Source of the DNA: Ensifer adhaerens
GTDB taxonomy: Bacteria; Pseudomonadota; Alphaproteobacteria; Rhizobiales; Rhizobiaceae
Assembly: GCF_028993555.1 (NCBI RefSeq)
Contig: NZ_CP118610.1
Coordinates: forward strand, 1,302,001-1,366,000
Length of the DNA: 64,000 nucleotides
Direction: 5' to 3'
Shown here: one piece after another, positions 1 through 8,727 of the stretch
Layout: every line of letters begins with the position of its first letter
How positions within the stretch are numbered: position 1 is the stretch's first letter
Notes under the pieces: model-generated
Databases searched by the model: none
Told to the model about the DNA's origin: nothing
The model's input: the letters and a program-made list of their open reading frames with translations, nothing else
Program-made: the position numbers and the translations under genes

Positions 1-2
1 CG

Positions 3-1247
3 CAGATGCCGGAGTTGGTTGCCGGCAGCGAAGAAGACGGCCTGGATGAGTTCCTGGAACTGCCTGGCTTCGACAGAAACCGTGCGGAGGAAACGGGCAA
101 GGAGATCATTGTCGACAACGAGCTGAATGCCTGGTTCGCGGAAGCGGAAGCGAAAGGCATTCAGGTTCTGTTCGTGTCAGACAGTTGCTTTTCCGGCGGC
201 ATGAACCGCTCCATTTCCGGCAAGACGCGGTTGGCACCGATGGTGCGTGCAAAGGTGCCGCCGCCCTCCGAAGAGGCGCTCAGGGCCGCGAAGGTCAAAG
301 ACGTGGAACTGTCTCGGGTGACGATCCTCGCCGCCTCGCTCGAAAGCCAGCCAACGCCGGAAGTGGTGATCGGCGGCGAGCCGCGCGGAGCCCTGAGCTG
401 GAGCTTTGCCCGTGCCCTCGAGGGCGCTGCCGATCGCGATGGCGATGGCCGCATCTCGCGCATCGAGCTCGAGGATTACGTCTTCTCCAACGTCAAGCTT
501 CAGTCGGAAGCGCTGCAGGTGCCGAACTTCACGCCGCAAGTGCCGCGCTCTGACAGGGAGATTGTCCTGTCCTTGCCGCGCAGCGCGACGATCGGCGCGG
601 GTGCGACGGGCGACGCCGGAACGAAATTGAAATCGCCGCGTGAAATGGGTTGGACCGGGAAACTGCCGCTCAGCGTCACCGGTACGGCGCCGCCTCTCAA
701 CAATCTCGGCGGCAGCGGCGTGCCCTATCGCTGGGATGCATCCACCGGCGTGTTCTACACGCCCAACGGCGACGTCGCCGGCGAACACATCGCGTCGGAT
801 ATGCTCCAGGGCGCCATCGACAAGTTTATCCTGGTCGATTTCCTGAAGGCCTTGGCGACACAGAGCCCTGGCAACGTTTCGCTGACGCCGCTGAAGGATA
901 TCTACGCGGCAGGCGACAGGCTTAATTTCAAGGCCACGCAGGGCGACTACGCGAACATGCTGGTTTTCAATCTGGCGAACACGGGCGAAGCACAGCTTCT
1001 CGATGTGCAGATTGCCGGGAGCGGCAGCCACGCGTTTCAGCTTCAGGGCCTGGAGGTGGTGAAACCCTTTGGCGCGGATCACCTGGTCGTCATATCGACG
1101 AATGCGCCGATCGACGCCATTGCGGCGGCCTTCTCCAACTCAAAGCTCGATGCCGCAGCACTTTTGCGCCTTCTTGAAGCAAGGTTGGAGGGCAGCGAGA
1201 GCACCATAGCCATCCAGCCGCTTTACACGCGGGACCGGGGCCAATGA
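3..1247 (+). CDS. Caspase-family (peptidase C14) protein, 5'-truncated by window edge
   Basis: The reading frame is open to the left edge of the window, so the true start and the catalytic histidine half of the p20 fold lie upstream. Counting from the first in-window Met, a hydrophobic strand leads into DSCFSGG with Cys61, the position of the caspase nucleophile (usual form DACHSG). Residues 143-154 form a textbook EF-hand loop (D-x-D-x-D-G-x-I-x-x-x-E), consistent with the calcium dependence known for metacaspases. Residues about 300-345 look like a DUF4384-type beta domain. The stop overlaps the next start (ATGA), so it is translationally coupled to a second caspase-like gene. Substrate and role are unknown. 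The family call is secure; protease activity is inferred. Confidence 0.8.
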   Translation, partial: QMPELVAGSEEDGLDEFLELPGFDRNRAEETGKEIIVDNELNAWFAEAEAKGIQVLFVSDSCFSGGMNRSISGKTRLAPMVRAKVPPPSEEALRAAKVKDVELSRVTILAASLESQPTPEVVIGGEPRGALSWSFARALEGAADRDGDGRISRIELEDYVFSNVKLQSEALQVPNFTPQVPRSDREIVLSLPRSATIGAGATGDAGTKLKSPREMGWTGKLPLSVTGTAPPLNNLGGSGVPYRWDASTGVFYTPNGDVAGEHIASDMLQGAIDKFILVDFLKALATQSPGNVSLTPLKDIYAAGDRLNFKATQGDYANMLVFNLANTGEAQLLDVQIAGSGSHAFQLQGLEVVKPFGADHLVVISTNAPIDAIAAAFSNSKLDAAALLRLLEARLEGSESTIAIQPLYTRDRGQ

Positions 1248-2773
1248 GCGCGCGCGGCAAGTCGTGGTGTATCGCGCTTTCTGTGGTGACATGTCTCGCT
1301 TTGCTTGCGGCTCCGGCCGTGGCCGGCGACCGGGCATTGCTCATCGGCGTCGGTAGCTATCCGAACCTGCCACCAAAGTTTGCGCTGCAAGGGCCGAAGA
1401 ACGATCTGTTGGAAATGCAGGGACTGCTGACGGGAAAACTTGGTTTCGATCCGTCCTCAATCCGCATATTGAAGGATGAAGAGGCAACGCGAGCAGAAGT
1501 ACTCTCGTCCATGAATACGTGGCTTGTCGAAGCAACCGCGCCGGGCGATCGCGTCTACATCTACTTTTCCGGCCACGGCCTTCAGGTGAAGGACGTAGAT
1601 GGTGACGAGCAGGATGGACTGGACGAAGCACTGGCACCCGTCGATATCGTCTCCGGTGAAACAGATTGGCAAGGCGCCATCCTCGATGACGAGATAGACC
1701 GGATTCTGGAGCGGTTGCAGGGGCGGGCGGTGACGATGGTGATCGACGCGTGCCATTCCGGCACGATCTCGCGTTCGCTTTCCGATGACGTCTCGTCGGG
1801 CATCGAAGGCGCTCGTTTCCTGCCGCGCCCGCACGCCAAGCCAGTTGAACAGGCATTGACCCGCGGCCTCAGGATCGATCTTGCCGTCGTGGACAAGCCG
1901 AAGCTGGTGGAAGCGGGCGTGACCGCCTGGAGTGCAGCCGCCCCCTACCAGGTGGCCTGGGACGACGTGCGGCTTCCGGTCGACGAGCGCCACGGTGTCT
2001 TCACGGCGGCTTTTGTTGCCGGCCAGACCGGTAATGCGGCGGACGCCAATGGCAACGGCTTGACGAGCAACGCCGAACTGCTCGAGTTCCTAAAGTCGCA
2101 ATCTACCGCCTACTGCTCCACGCAGGACAAATGCAGCAATCTCGACCCGCAATTGGAAAGCAAGGCGCAGGCGCTTGGCGAGAGCGCGGTCGTACCCGAA
2201 AAGCTGGATGCGGGTGGCAGCGGGCAGGGAAAGTACCACCAATCCAACGACCCAAGTGCGACGCCGACGACCTATCAGGACACGGATGCGGTCGATGCCG
2301 TCGGTGACATCATCGGCAAGACCGAAATCGGCGATGTGGAACTCGCCTTCGACCGCCCCACGACCATGAAGACCGGCGACGTTTTCAAGCTGACGGTCAC
2401 CAGCCGAACCAGCGGCGACCTGCTGCTCTTCGACGTGAACAGTCAGGGCAAGGCCACCCAGATCTTCCCGAACGAGTTCGCGCAGAAGATCACGCCGCTT
2501 GCGCCGAACGTGCCGCTGACATTGCCTGACGACTACTATGGCTTCGATTTCGAAGCGTCGGGTGAGGGGGACAGTGTCTTCGTCGCGCTCGTGGTCAGCG
2601 ATACCGTCGACTTGAGCGATGTGGCCCCGAAGAGCCGTGGCCTGAAGGTCGAGCTGAATGCGCGCGAGACTTTGAGCGACATCGTCGCGCGGCTACAGAA
2701 GACCTGGGCCGAGGATCTCGACAGGCGCGGTATCCGCTGGTCGGTCGGCACATTGCGCTATCGCGTGGAGTAG
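1244..2773 (+). CDS. Secreted caspase-family (peptidase C14) protein with DUF4384-like domain
   Basis: A 509-residue protein. Residues 1-28 are a signal peptide (hydrophobic run ending AVA-G), so it is probably periplasmic. A caspase p20-like domain follows: ALLIGVGSYP at about 31, catalytic His111 in YFSGHG and Cys170 in DACHSG, both intact. Residues 267-278 (D-A-N-G-N-G) form an EF-hand-like loop at the same relative place as in the upstream paralogue. The C-terminal region around 365-450 (GDVFKLTV...GDLLLFDVNSQG) resembles DUF4384, often attached to bacterial caspase-like proteins. It overlaps the preceding paralogue by four bases and is followed by a strong terminator shared with convergent aapP. 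The catalytic dyad makes it a likely active cysteine protease; its targets are unknown. Confidence 0.85.
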   Translation: MSARGKSWCIALSVVTCLALLAAPAVAGDRALLIGVGSYPNLPPKFALQGPKNDLLEMQGLLTGKLGFDPSSIRILKDEEATRAEVLSSMNTWLVEATAPGDRVYIYFSGHGLQVKDVDGDEQDGLDEALAPVDIVSGETDWQGAILDDEIDRILERLQGRAVTMVIDACHSGTISRSLSDDVSSGIEGARFLPRPHAKPVEQALTRGLRIDLAVVDKPKLVEAGVTAWSAAAPYQVAWDDVRLPVDERHGVFTAAFVAGQTGNAADANGNGLTSNAELLEFLKSQSTAYCSTQDKCSNLDPQLESKAQALGESAVVPEKLDAGGSGQGKYHQSNDPSATPTTYQDTDAVDAVGDIIGKTEIGDVELAFDRPTTMKTGDVFKLTVTSRTSGDLLLFDVNSQGKATQIFPNEFAQKITPLAPNVPLTLPDDYYGFDFEASGEGDSVFVALVVSDTVDLSDVAPKSRGLKVELNARETLSDIVARLQKTWAEDLDRRGIRWSVGTLRYRVE

Positions 2774-2798
2774 AACCGGGCCACGTAGCCGAATGGAA

Positions 2799-2825
2799 AA
2801 AGCCCGCCTTGATGAGGCGGGCTTT
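2799..2825. terminator. Bidirectional intrinsic terminator
   Basis: A perfect 11-bp stem (2799-2809 with 2815-2825) has a 5-nt loop. It is flanked by A residues on the left and T residues on the right, so it can serve the caspase pair on the plus strand and the aap operon on the minus strand. Confidence 0.85.
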
Positions 2826-2847
2826 GTTGTGAAAGTGTCGGCCGATC

Positions 2848-3624
2848 CTAGTGCAGGATCTGGCTGAGGAAGAGCTTGGTACGCTCGTGCTGCGGATTGT
2901 CGAAGAACTCGGCCGGGGAGTTCTGCTCGACGATCTGGCCCTGGTCCATGAAGATCACGCGGTTGGCGACCTGGCGGGCGAAGCCCATTTCGTGGGTCAC
3001 GCACAGCATGGTCATGCCTTCTTCGGCCAGCGACACCATGGTGTCGAGCACTTCCTTGACCATTTCCGGATCGAGCGCCGAGGTCGGCTCATCGAACAGC
3101 AGGATCTTCGGCTTCATGCACAGCGAGCGGGCGATCGCCACGCGCTGCTGCTGACCGCCGGAAAGCTGTCCCGGATACTTGTTCGCCTGCTCCGGAATCT
3201 TGACGCGCTTCAGGAAGTGCATCGCGATTTCTTCGGCCTGCTTCTTCGGCATCTTGCGAACCCAGATCGGCGCAAGCGTGCAGTTTTCCAGGATCGTCAG
3301 GTGCGGGAAGAGGTTGAAGTGCTGGAACACCATGCCGACTTCGCGACGCACTTCGTCGATCTTCTTGAGATCGTTGGTGAGCTCGATGCCGTCGACGACG
3401 ATCTTGCCCTTCTGGTGCTCTTCGAGGCGATTGATGCAGCGGATCATCGTCGATTTGCCGGAGCCCGACGGGCCCGCAATGACGATGCGCTCGCCTTTCA
3501 TAACCTTCAGGTTGATGTCACGAAGGACGTGGAAGTCCCCGTACCACTTGTTCATTCCAGTGATTTCAACCGCGACGTCCGTTGCGGAAACAGTCATTTT
3601 GGAAGCAGTGGCTGCGTTTGCCAT
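2848..3624 (-). CDS. aapP: General L-amino acid ABC transporter, ATP-binding protein AapP
   Basis: The 258-residue ATPase energises uptake of a broad range of L-amino acids through AapQ/AapM at the inner membrane. All ABC landmarks are visible: Walker [10 protein letters not shown] (51-59), Q-loop Gln101, signature LSGGQQQR (154-161), Walker B LLFDEP (175-180) and switch His211. It is the last gene of aapJ-aapQ-aapM-aapP, 17 bases after aapM, with a good Shine-Dalgarno (GGGGAGG) before ATG. The short N-terminal extension before the nucleotide-binding domain is common in this polar amino-acid transporter ATPase group. The specific name rests on the complete four-gene operon. Confidence 0.95.
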   Translation of the reverse strand: MANAATASKMTVSATDVAVEITGMNKWYGDFHVLRDINLKVMKGERIVIAGPSGSGKSTMIRCINRLEEHQKGKIVVDGIELTNDLKKIDEVRREVGMVFQHFNLFPHLTILENCTLAPIWVRKMPKKQAEEIAMHFLKRVKIPEQANKYPGQLSGGQQQRVAIARSLCMKPKILLFDEPTSALDPEMVKEVLDTMVSLAEEGMTMLCVTHEMGFARQVANRVIFMDQGQIVEQNSPAEFFDNPQHERTKLFLSQILH

Positions 3625-3641
3625 GCGATCCTCCCCTCATT

Positions 3642-4799
3642 TTATCGTTTATGGGCCGTGTCGAGAACGCGTTCCATGAAGCCTGAATAGCGCGACATAC
3701 CAAAGCAGAAAAGCCAGAATATGAAGCCGGCGAAAATTAGCCCCGAGATCGGCGTGACCGAGGAGGCCCAGTTGGCATCGGTGAAGTTGAAGCGAACGAT
3801 ACCGAGCAGGTCAAACATGCCGATGATCGATACCAGCGACGTATCCTTGAACAGGCCGATGAAGGTGTTGACGATGCCCGGGATCACGAGCTTCAGCGCC
3901 TGTGGCAGTACGATGAGGTTCATCTTCTGCCAGAAGCTGAGGCCGAGGGAATCGGCGCCTTCATACTGCCCCTTCGGAATGGCCTGGAGACCGCCGCGCA
4001 CCACTTCGGCCATGTAGGCCGAGGCAAAGAGCGACACGCCGATCAAGGCGCGCAGAAACTTGTCGAAGGTGACGCCCTGCGGCAGGAACAAGGGCAGCAT
4101 GACGCTTGCCATGAACAGGACAGTGATCAGCGGAATGCCGCGCACCAACTCGATGAAGGCGGTGCAGAGCATCTTGATGACCGGCATGTGCGATCGTCGG
4201 CCGAGCGCCAACAGAATGCCGAGTGGCAACGAAACGGCGATGCCGACGAACGACAGGATCAGCGTCACCATCAGGCCTCCCCAAAGCGGGGTCTCGACGA
4301 ACGTCAGCCCGAACCACCCGCCCGGAAGCAGGATCAGCGAGATGAGCGGCAGCACGGCGAACAGCAGGATGGCGTTGAGGCTCTTGTAAGGGACCTTCGG
4401 TATCGCCATGGGCACGAGGAAAAGAATGAAGAGGATGCCGACCAGGGTCGGCCTCCAGCGTTCGTCGAGTGGGTAGCGTCCGTAAACGAACTGGTCGAGC
4501 TTCGCATTGACGAAGGCCCAGCAGGCGCCGCTCCAGCCTTCCGGCTGCGAGCCTCCCTGAGCAACCGTGGCGCAGACGCCACGGCCTCCACCGGTCCAGG
4601 CGGCGTCGATGAACAGCCACTGGATTGCCGGCGGCAGGAACCACGCGAGCGCAAGCGCACCGATTAGGGTGAGCACCGTATCTTTCGGAGTGGCGAATAG
4701 GTTCTCGCGCGCCCAGTGGACGATGCCGCCTTCTGCGACCGGCGGGGCGGAAGCCTCGATCATCGAGGCGCGTACGAAAGTTGCCTGGGGTGTGCTCAT
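3642..4799 (-). CDS. aapM: General L-amino acid ABC transporter permease AapM
   Basis: Inner-membrane permease that pairs with AapQ to form the channel of the general amino-acid transporter. It is hydrophobic throughout, with a long N-terminal section before the conserved HisM-type permease domain (about 175-385). That domain includes the EAA-like loop around [22 protein letters not shown], which contacts the ATPase. An in-frame ATG 33 bases upstream would overlap aapQ. The start at 4799 has GGAGAG eight bases ahead and lies four bases after the aapQ stop, giving 385 residues, so I prefer it. Confidence 0.93.
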   Translation of the reverse strand: MSTPQATFVRASMIEASAPPVAEGGIVHWARENLFATPKDTVLTLIGALALAWFLPPAIQWLFIDAAWTGGGRGVCATVAQGGSQPEGWSGACWAFVNAKLDQFVYGRYPLDERWRPTLVGILFILFLVPMAIPKVPYKSLNAILLFAVLPLISLILLPGGWFGLTFVETPLWGGLMVTLILSFVGIAVSLPLGILLALGRRSHMPVIKMLCTAFIELVRGIPLITVLFMASVMLPLFLPQGVTFDKFLRALIGVSLFASAYMAEVVRGGLQAIPKGQYEGADSLGLSFWQKMNLIVLPQALKLVIPGIVNTFIGLFKDTSLVSIIGMFDLLGIVRFNFTDANWASSVTPISGLIFAGFIFWLFCFGMSRYSGFMERVLDTAHKR

Positions 4800-4803
4800 C
4801 GTC

Positions 4804-5997
4804 TTATCTCTCCACCAGGGCCATGCGGGCATTGAACCAGTTCATGAACAGCGACGTCGCGAGGCTGAGCGACAGGTAGACCACAATCCAGATCGTCACG
4901 ATCTCGATCGACTGACCGGTCTGGTTCAGGATCGTGCCACCGACTGCCACAAGATCGGCATAGCCGATCGCAACGGCGAGCGAAGAGTTCTTGGTCAGGT
5001 TCAGATATTGGCTGGTAAGCGGCGGAATGATGATTCTGAGCGCCTGCGGAACAACCACGAGGCGCGTCGTCAGGCCCGGGCGGATGCCGAGCGCATGCGC
5101 GGCCTCCGTCTGCCCCTTTGACACGCCGCGAATGCCGGCACGCACGATTTCGGCGATGAAGGCGGCAGTGTAGAACGAGAGTGCCAGGAACAGCGACAGG
5201 AACTCCGGCCCGATGACCGAGCCGCCGGTGAGGTTGAACTTGCCGGCAACCGGAACGTCGAACGTGATCGGCGACCCCGTGGCAAGGAACGTCAGCAACG
5301 GCAGGCCGATAATCAGGCCGAGAGACGTCCAAAGAACCGGGAAACGCTGTCCGGTGGCTTCCTGTTTCTTGCGCGCATAATGCGCCACAAAGAAGCAGGC
5401 GACGATCGCGACGAGGAAGGCAAGAACCGTATACAGGGAGCCATCGCCGAAAATCGGTTTGGGAAAGGCAAGGCCGCGGTTGTTGAGGAACATGTTGAGC
5501 GGCAGTGCCGCCGATTCCCGCGGCTGTGGCAGGATCGCCAGAACACCGCTGTACCAGAAGAAGATGACGAGCAGCGGCGGGATGTTGCGGAAAATCTCGA
5601 CATAGGCGAGCGACAGCTTGGCGATCAGCCAGTTGTGCGACAGGCGGCCGATGCCCACCGCAAAGCCGATGACGGTGGCGGTGACAATGCCGCAGACGGC
5701 GACCAGCAGCGTGTTGAGCAGGCCGACGACGAGCGCGCGCTGATAGGTGGAATCGCTGGTATAGGCGATCAGTGACTGCCCGACGTCGAAACCGGCGCGC
5801 CCGTTCAGGAAGCCGTAACCGGAAGCGATATTCGCCCGTTTGAGGTTCTCGATCGTATTGTCGGCGACCCAATAGACGAAGGCCGCGAGAACGACGAGGG
5901 TGATGACCTGATAAAAAATCCCGCGGACCTGCGGATCGTTGATGATCGACCCGGACGGTTTCGTTTTCTCAGGCGTAGTTGTGACGCCAATCGCCAT
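4804..5997 (-). CDS. aapQ: General L-amino acid ABC transporter permease AapQ
   Basis: The 397-residue first permease of the Aap system spans the inner membrane and has a large periplasmic insertion between early and late transmembrane segments. The late permease domain carries the EAA-type loop near [22 protein letters not shown]. The frame stays open 80 codons further upstream, but that stretch is arginine-rich and antisense-like. The ATG at 5997 is preceded by AAAGAGG and gives the expected N-terminus MAIGVTTTP. It follows aapJ across a 92-base gap that contains a GC-rich hairpin, and lies four bases before aapM. Confidence 0.93.
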   Translation of the reverse strand: MAIGVTTTPEKTKPSGSIINDPQVRGIFYQVITLVVLAAFVYWVADNTIENLKRANIASGYGFLNGRAGFDVGQSLIAYTSDSTYQRALVVGLLNTLLVAVCGIVTATVIGFAVGIGRLSHNWLIAKLSLAYVEIFRNIPPLLVIFFWYSGVLAILPQPRESAALPLNMFLNNRGLAFPKPIFGDGSLYTVLAFLVAIVACFFVAHYARKKQEATGQRFPVLWTSLGLIIGLPLLTFLATGSPITFDVPVAGKFNLTGGSVIGPEFLSLFLALSFYTAAFIAEIVRAGIRGVSKGQTEAAHALGIRPGLTTRLVVVPQALRIIIPPLTSQYLNLTKNSSLAVAIGYADLVAVGGTILNQTGQSIEIVTIWIVVYLSLSLATSLFMNWFNARMALVER

Positions 5998-6048
5998 GCA
6001 ATGCCTCTTTCCCCTTTTCACCCTTTTGGGTGTTTTTATCGTTGGGAT

Positions 6049-6072
6049 GGGGAAGCGGTGTCCCGCTTCCCC
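6049..6072 (-). promoter_or_regulatory. Intercistronic hairpin between aapJ and aapQ
   Basis: A perfect 10-bp GC-rich stem (6049-6058 with 6063-6072) has a 4-nt loop, 18 bases after the aapJ stop, and no T-tract follows it on the minus strand. Such structures commonly protect the 3' end of a binding-protein message or cause partial termination, so that the binding protein exceeds the permease. The function is inferred. Confidence 0.55.
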
Positions 6073-6089
6073 GGTCTTGAAATGATCGC

Positions 6090-7115
6090 TTAGCGGACCG
6101 GCGGAGCGTACTGGATGCCGCCCTTGTTCCACAAAGCGTTGAGGCCGCGCTCGATCTTGAGCGGGCTGCCGGCGCCGATGTTGCGGTCGAAGACTTCGCC
6201 GTAGTTGCCGACGGCCTTGATGACGTTCACGGCCCATTCGTTCGTCAGGCCGAGGTCGGTGCCGATCTTGCTGTCAGCCTCGACGCCGAGGAAGCGCTGG
6301 ACGTCCGGGTTGGTGGACTTCTTCATTTCTTCGACGTTGGCCTGCGTCACGCCGAATTCCTCGGCCTGAATCAGGGCGTAGTGAACCCAGCTGACGATAT
6401 CGAACCACTGGTCGTCACCCTGGCGAACGGCCGGGCCGAGCGGCTCCTTCGAGATGATTTCCGGCAGGATCATGTGATCGTCCGGCTTCGACAGTGTCAG
6501 ACGCAGCGAATAGAGGCCCGACTGGTCGGTCGTGTAGACATCGCAACGGCCGGCATCATAGGCGGCGTTGACCTCTTCGAGCTTTTCGAAGACGACCGGA
6601 TTGTACTGAAGGTTGTTCGCCTTGAAGTAGTCGGCAAGGTTGAGTTCGGTGGTGGTGCCGGTCTGCACGCAGACAGCTGCGCCGGAAAGCTCGAGGGCCG
6701 ATTTGACGTTCAGGCTCTTGCGAACCATGAAGCCCTGGCCGTCATAGTAGTTGACCGGGCGGAAATTGAAGCCAAGCGCGGTGTCGCGGTTGATCGTCCA
6801 TGTGGTGTTACGTGCAAGGACGTCGACTTCGCCCGACTGGAGTGCCGGGAAGCGTTCCTTGGCCGAAGTGGGCGTATACTTCACCTTGCTGCCATCCGCG
6901 AAAATCGCGGCGGCGATTGCCTTGCAGTAATCGACGTCGAATCCGCTCCAGTTGCCCGAAGCATCCGGTGCCGCGAAGCCGGCGAGACCAGTGTTGACGC
7001 CGCACTGGACGAAGCCCTTGGCCTTTACGTCATCAAGAGTAGAGCCCGAAGCCGCCTGTGTGCCAATCCCCATGACAGCAGCGCCAACGAGAGCTGTCAG
7101 AATTCTTTTTGCCAT
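6090..7115 (-). CDS. aapJ: General L-amino acid-binding periplasmic protein AapJ
   Basis: The 341-residue solute-binding protein captures L-amino acids in the periplasm and delivers them to AapQM. It has a signal peptide at 1-24 (MAKRILTALVGAAVMGIG...), then a family-3 binding fold starting TLDDVKAKGFVQCGVNTGLAGF, with the typical SGFDVDYCKAIAAAIF and RFPALQSGEVDVLARNTTWT blocks. It is the first and presumably most expressed gene of the operon; AAAGG precedes the ATG. The divergent neighbour is metC. It is closely similar in plan to the Rhizobium AapJ, and the operon context makes the name firm. Confidence 0.95.
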   Translation of the reverse strand: MAKRILTALVGAAVMGIGTQAASGSTLDDVKAKGFVQCGVNTGLAGFAAPDASGNWSGFDVDYCKAIAAAIFADGSKVKYTPTSAKERFPALQSGEVDVLARNTTWTINRDTALGFNFRPVNYYDGQGFMVRKSLNVKSALELSGAAVCVQTGTTTELNLADYFKANNLQYNPVVFEKLEEVNAAYDAGRCDVYTTDQSGLYSLRLTLSKPDDHMILPEIISKEPLGPAVRQGDDQWFDIVSWVHYALIQAEEFGVTQANVEEMKKSTNPDVQRFLGVEADSKIGTDLGLTNEWAVNVIKAVGNYGEVFDRNIGAGSPLKIERGLNALWNKGGIQYAPPVR

Positions 7116-7454
7116 TTTTAGAACCTTTTTCTGTTGTCGTTAGTTCCCGTCTGCACCAGCGCGTCTCCTAGCGCGGGCAGCCTCCGCCACCCTCCTGGCG
7201 CGAGTGCTGGCTATCTCATGCTCAAATTCCATGAGGGTCAAGAGAGGCCGCCGATTTTCTGGTTTTGCATGTGAAAAACCCGAAACAAGCCAGAAAGTTA
7301 GGCAGTTTTTGGGGGGAATGGGCAGGCCCTGGGCGAAAAATCGCCAAGTGCCGCCTGACGACGACCAAAACGACACTCCATGATTTTTGCCACTTGACCG
7401 CGGTTGTGGCTCGATCGAAGAGTTTCGCTTTCAAAATCAGAAGCGGAATATGCA
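7116..7454. promoter_or_regulatory. Divergent regulatory region aapJ / metC
   Basis: A 339-base gene-free stretch. For aapJ (minus strand) there is TTGACC at 7236-7241 and a weak -10-like TGAGAT at 7213-7218, 17 bases apart. The spacer and -10 are covered by the inverted repeat CTCATG-N9-CATGAG (7215-7220 and 7230-7235), a possible operator. For metC (plus strand) CTTGAC occurs at 7393-7398 with no convincing -10. Nothing in it looks coding. Confidence 0.35.
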
Positions 7455-8645
7455 ATGGCAGACAGTGGCAATGTGAATGGCAAGGTGGGGATCAACACCC
7501 GTCTCGCTCATAGCGGCAACAATCCCTCCGACTACTTCGGCTTCGTCAATCCGCCGGTGGTGCATGCATCCACCGTGCTGTTTCCGAATGCGAAGACGAT
7601 GGAAACGCGCGCGCAGAAATACACCTACGGGACGCGCGGAACGCCGACCACGGATGCGCTTTGCGACGCGATCAACGAACTCGAGGGGTCCGCCGGAACG
7701 ATTCTCGTACCCTCGGGCCTGGCTGCCGTAACGGTGCCGTTCCTTGCCTACCTTTCGGCCGGCGACCACGCATTGATCGTCGATTCGGTCTATTTCCCGA
7801 CGCGCCATTTCTGCGACACGATGCTGAAGCGTCTTGGCGTCACCGTCGAATACTATGATCCGATGATCGGTGCCGGGATCGAAAACCTGATCCGCCCGAA
7901 CACGCGCCTGGTGCATACCGAAGCGCCGGGTTCGAACACCTTCGAAATGCAGGACATTCGCGCCATCGCAGACGCCGCCCATCGCCATGGCTGCGTCGTC
8001 ACCATGGACAACACCTGGGCGACGCCGGTCTATTTCAAACCGCTTGACCATGGTGTCGACGTATCGATCCACGCGGCCACCAAGTACCCCTCGGGACATT
8101 CGGACGTGCTTTTCGGCACCGTGTCGGCAAACGCCGCCCATTGGCCGGAGTTGACGGAAGCGATGGTCACGCTTGGCATCTGCGTCTCGCCCGATGACAG
8201 CTACCAGATTCTGCGCGGCCTCAGGACCATGGGCATTCGCCTCGAACGTCACCAGGAAAGCGCCTTGAGGTTGGCGCAGTGGCTCGAAACGCGGGACGAA
8301 GTCGCCCGTGTTCTGCATCCGGCGCTGCCGACCTTCCCGGGCCACGAACTCTGGAAGCGCGATTTTAGCGGCGCAAGCGGCATCTTCTCCTTCGTGCTGA
8401 AGGCGGAAAATCCGGATCGTTTCAAGGCCAAGGCGCACGCCTTCCTCGATGCGCTCAAACTCTTCGGGCTAGGCTATTCCTGGGGCGGCTTCGAGAGCCT
8501 GGCGCTCCATGTCGGGCTTGGAGACCGCAAGGTCGCGCTGGCGCCGTGCGAGGGGCCAGTCATCCGCCTGCAGATCGGGCTTGAGGACGTGCCGGATATC
8601 CGTCGCGACATCGAAGCGGGCCTGGCGGCTGCCAACGCCGTTTGA
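7455..8645 (+). CDS. metC: Cystathionine beta-lyase MetC
   Basis: PLP-dependent cytoplasmic enzyme that cleaves cystathionine to homocysteine, pyruvate and ammonia in methionine synthesis. The 396-residue Cys/Met-metabolism fold shows the PLP lysine Lys210 in HAATKYPSGHSD, Asp185 in MDNTWAT for the pyridine nitrogen, and the phosphate-side motif VPSGLAAVT near 85. The in-frame start 51 bases upstream is not conserved-looking; ATG 7455 begins MADSGNVNGK. It stands alone, divergent from aap, and is followed by a GC-rich hairpin. The alternative within the family, cystathionine gamma-synthase, is less likely from the KYPSGHSD context. Confidence 0.9.
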   Translation: MADSGNVNGKVGINTRLAHSGNNPSDYFGFVNPPVVHASTVLFPNAKTMETRAQKYTYGTRGTPTTDALCDAINELEGSAGTILVPSGLAAVTVPFLAYLSAGDHALIVDSVYFPTRHFCDTMLKRLGVTVEYYDPMIGAGIENLIRPNTRLVHTEAPGSNTFEMQDIRAIADAAHRHGCVVTMDNTWATPVYFKPLDHGVDVSIHAATKYPSGHSDVLFGTVSANAAHWPELTEAMVTLGICVSPDDSYQILRGLRTMGIRLERHQESALRLAQWLETRDEVARVLHPALPTFPGHELWKRDFSGASGIFSFVLKAENPDRFKAKAHAFLDALKLFGLGYSWGGFESLALHVGLGDRKVALAPCEGPVIRLQIGLEDVPDIRRDIEAGLAAANAV

Positions 8646-8650
8646 CGGCT

Positions 8651-8680
8651 TGAGGCGCCGCATTCACTCGCGGCGCCTCA
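8651..8680. terminator. Hairpin between convergent metC and FAD monooxygenase genes
   Basis: A 10-bp perfect stem (8651-8660 with 8671-8680), extendable by one pair, sits between two convergent genes. There is no strong T-tract on either side, so termination is likely but not certain. Confidence 0.5.
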
Positions 8681-8727
8681 TCCATCGATGATTGAAATCT
8701 GTGTCGCGCGCAGTCGCCTGTCCGCAT

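Noticed and set aside
4804-6237. An 80-codon N-terminal extension of AapQ
   Set aside because: The extra residues are Arg-rich, overlap the aapJ 3' end in antisense style, and the internal ATG 5997 has a good ribosome site and the family N-terminus.
7260-7454. A SAM-type riboswitch ahead of metC
   Set aside because: I looked for the SAM-II conserved core found before other alphaproteobacterial methionine genes and did not see it.
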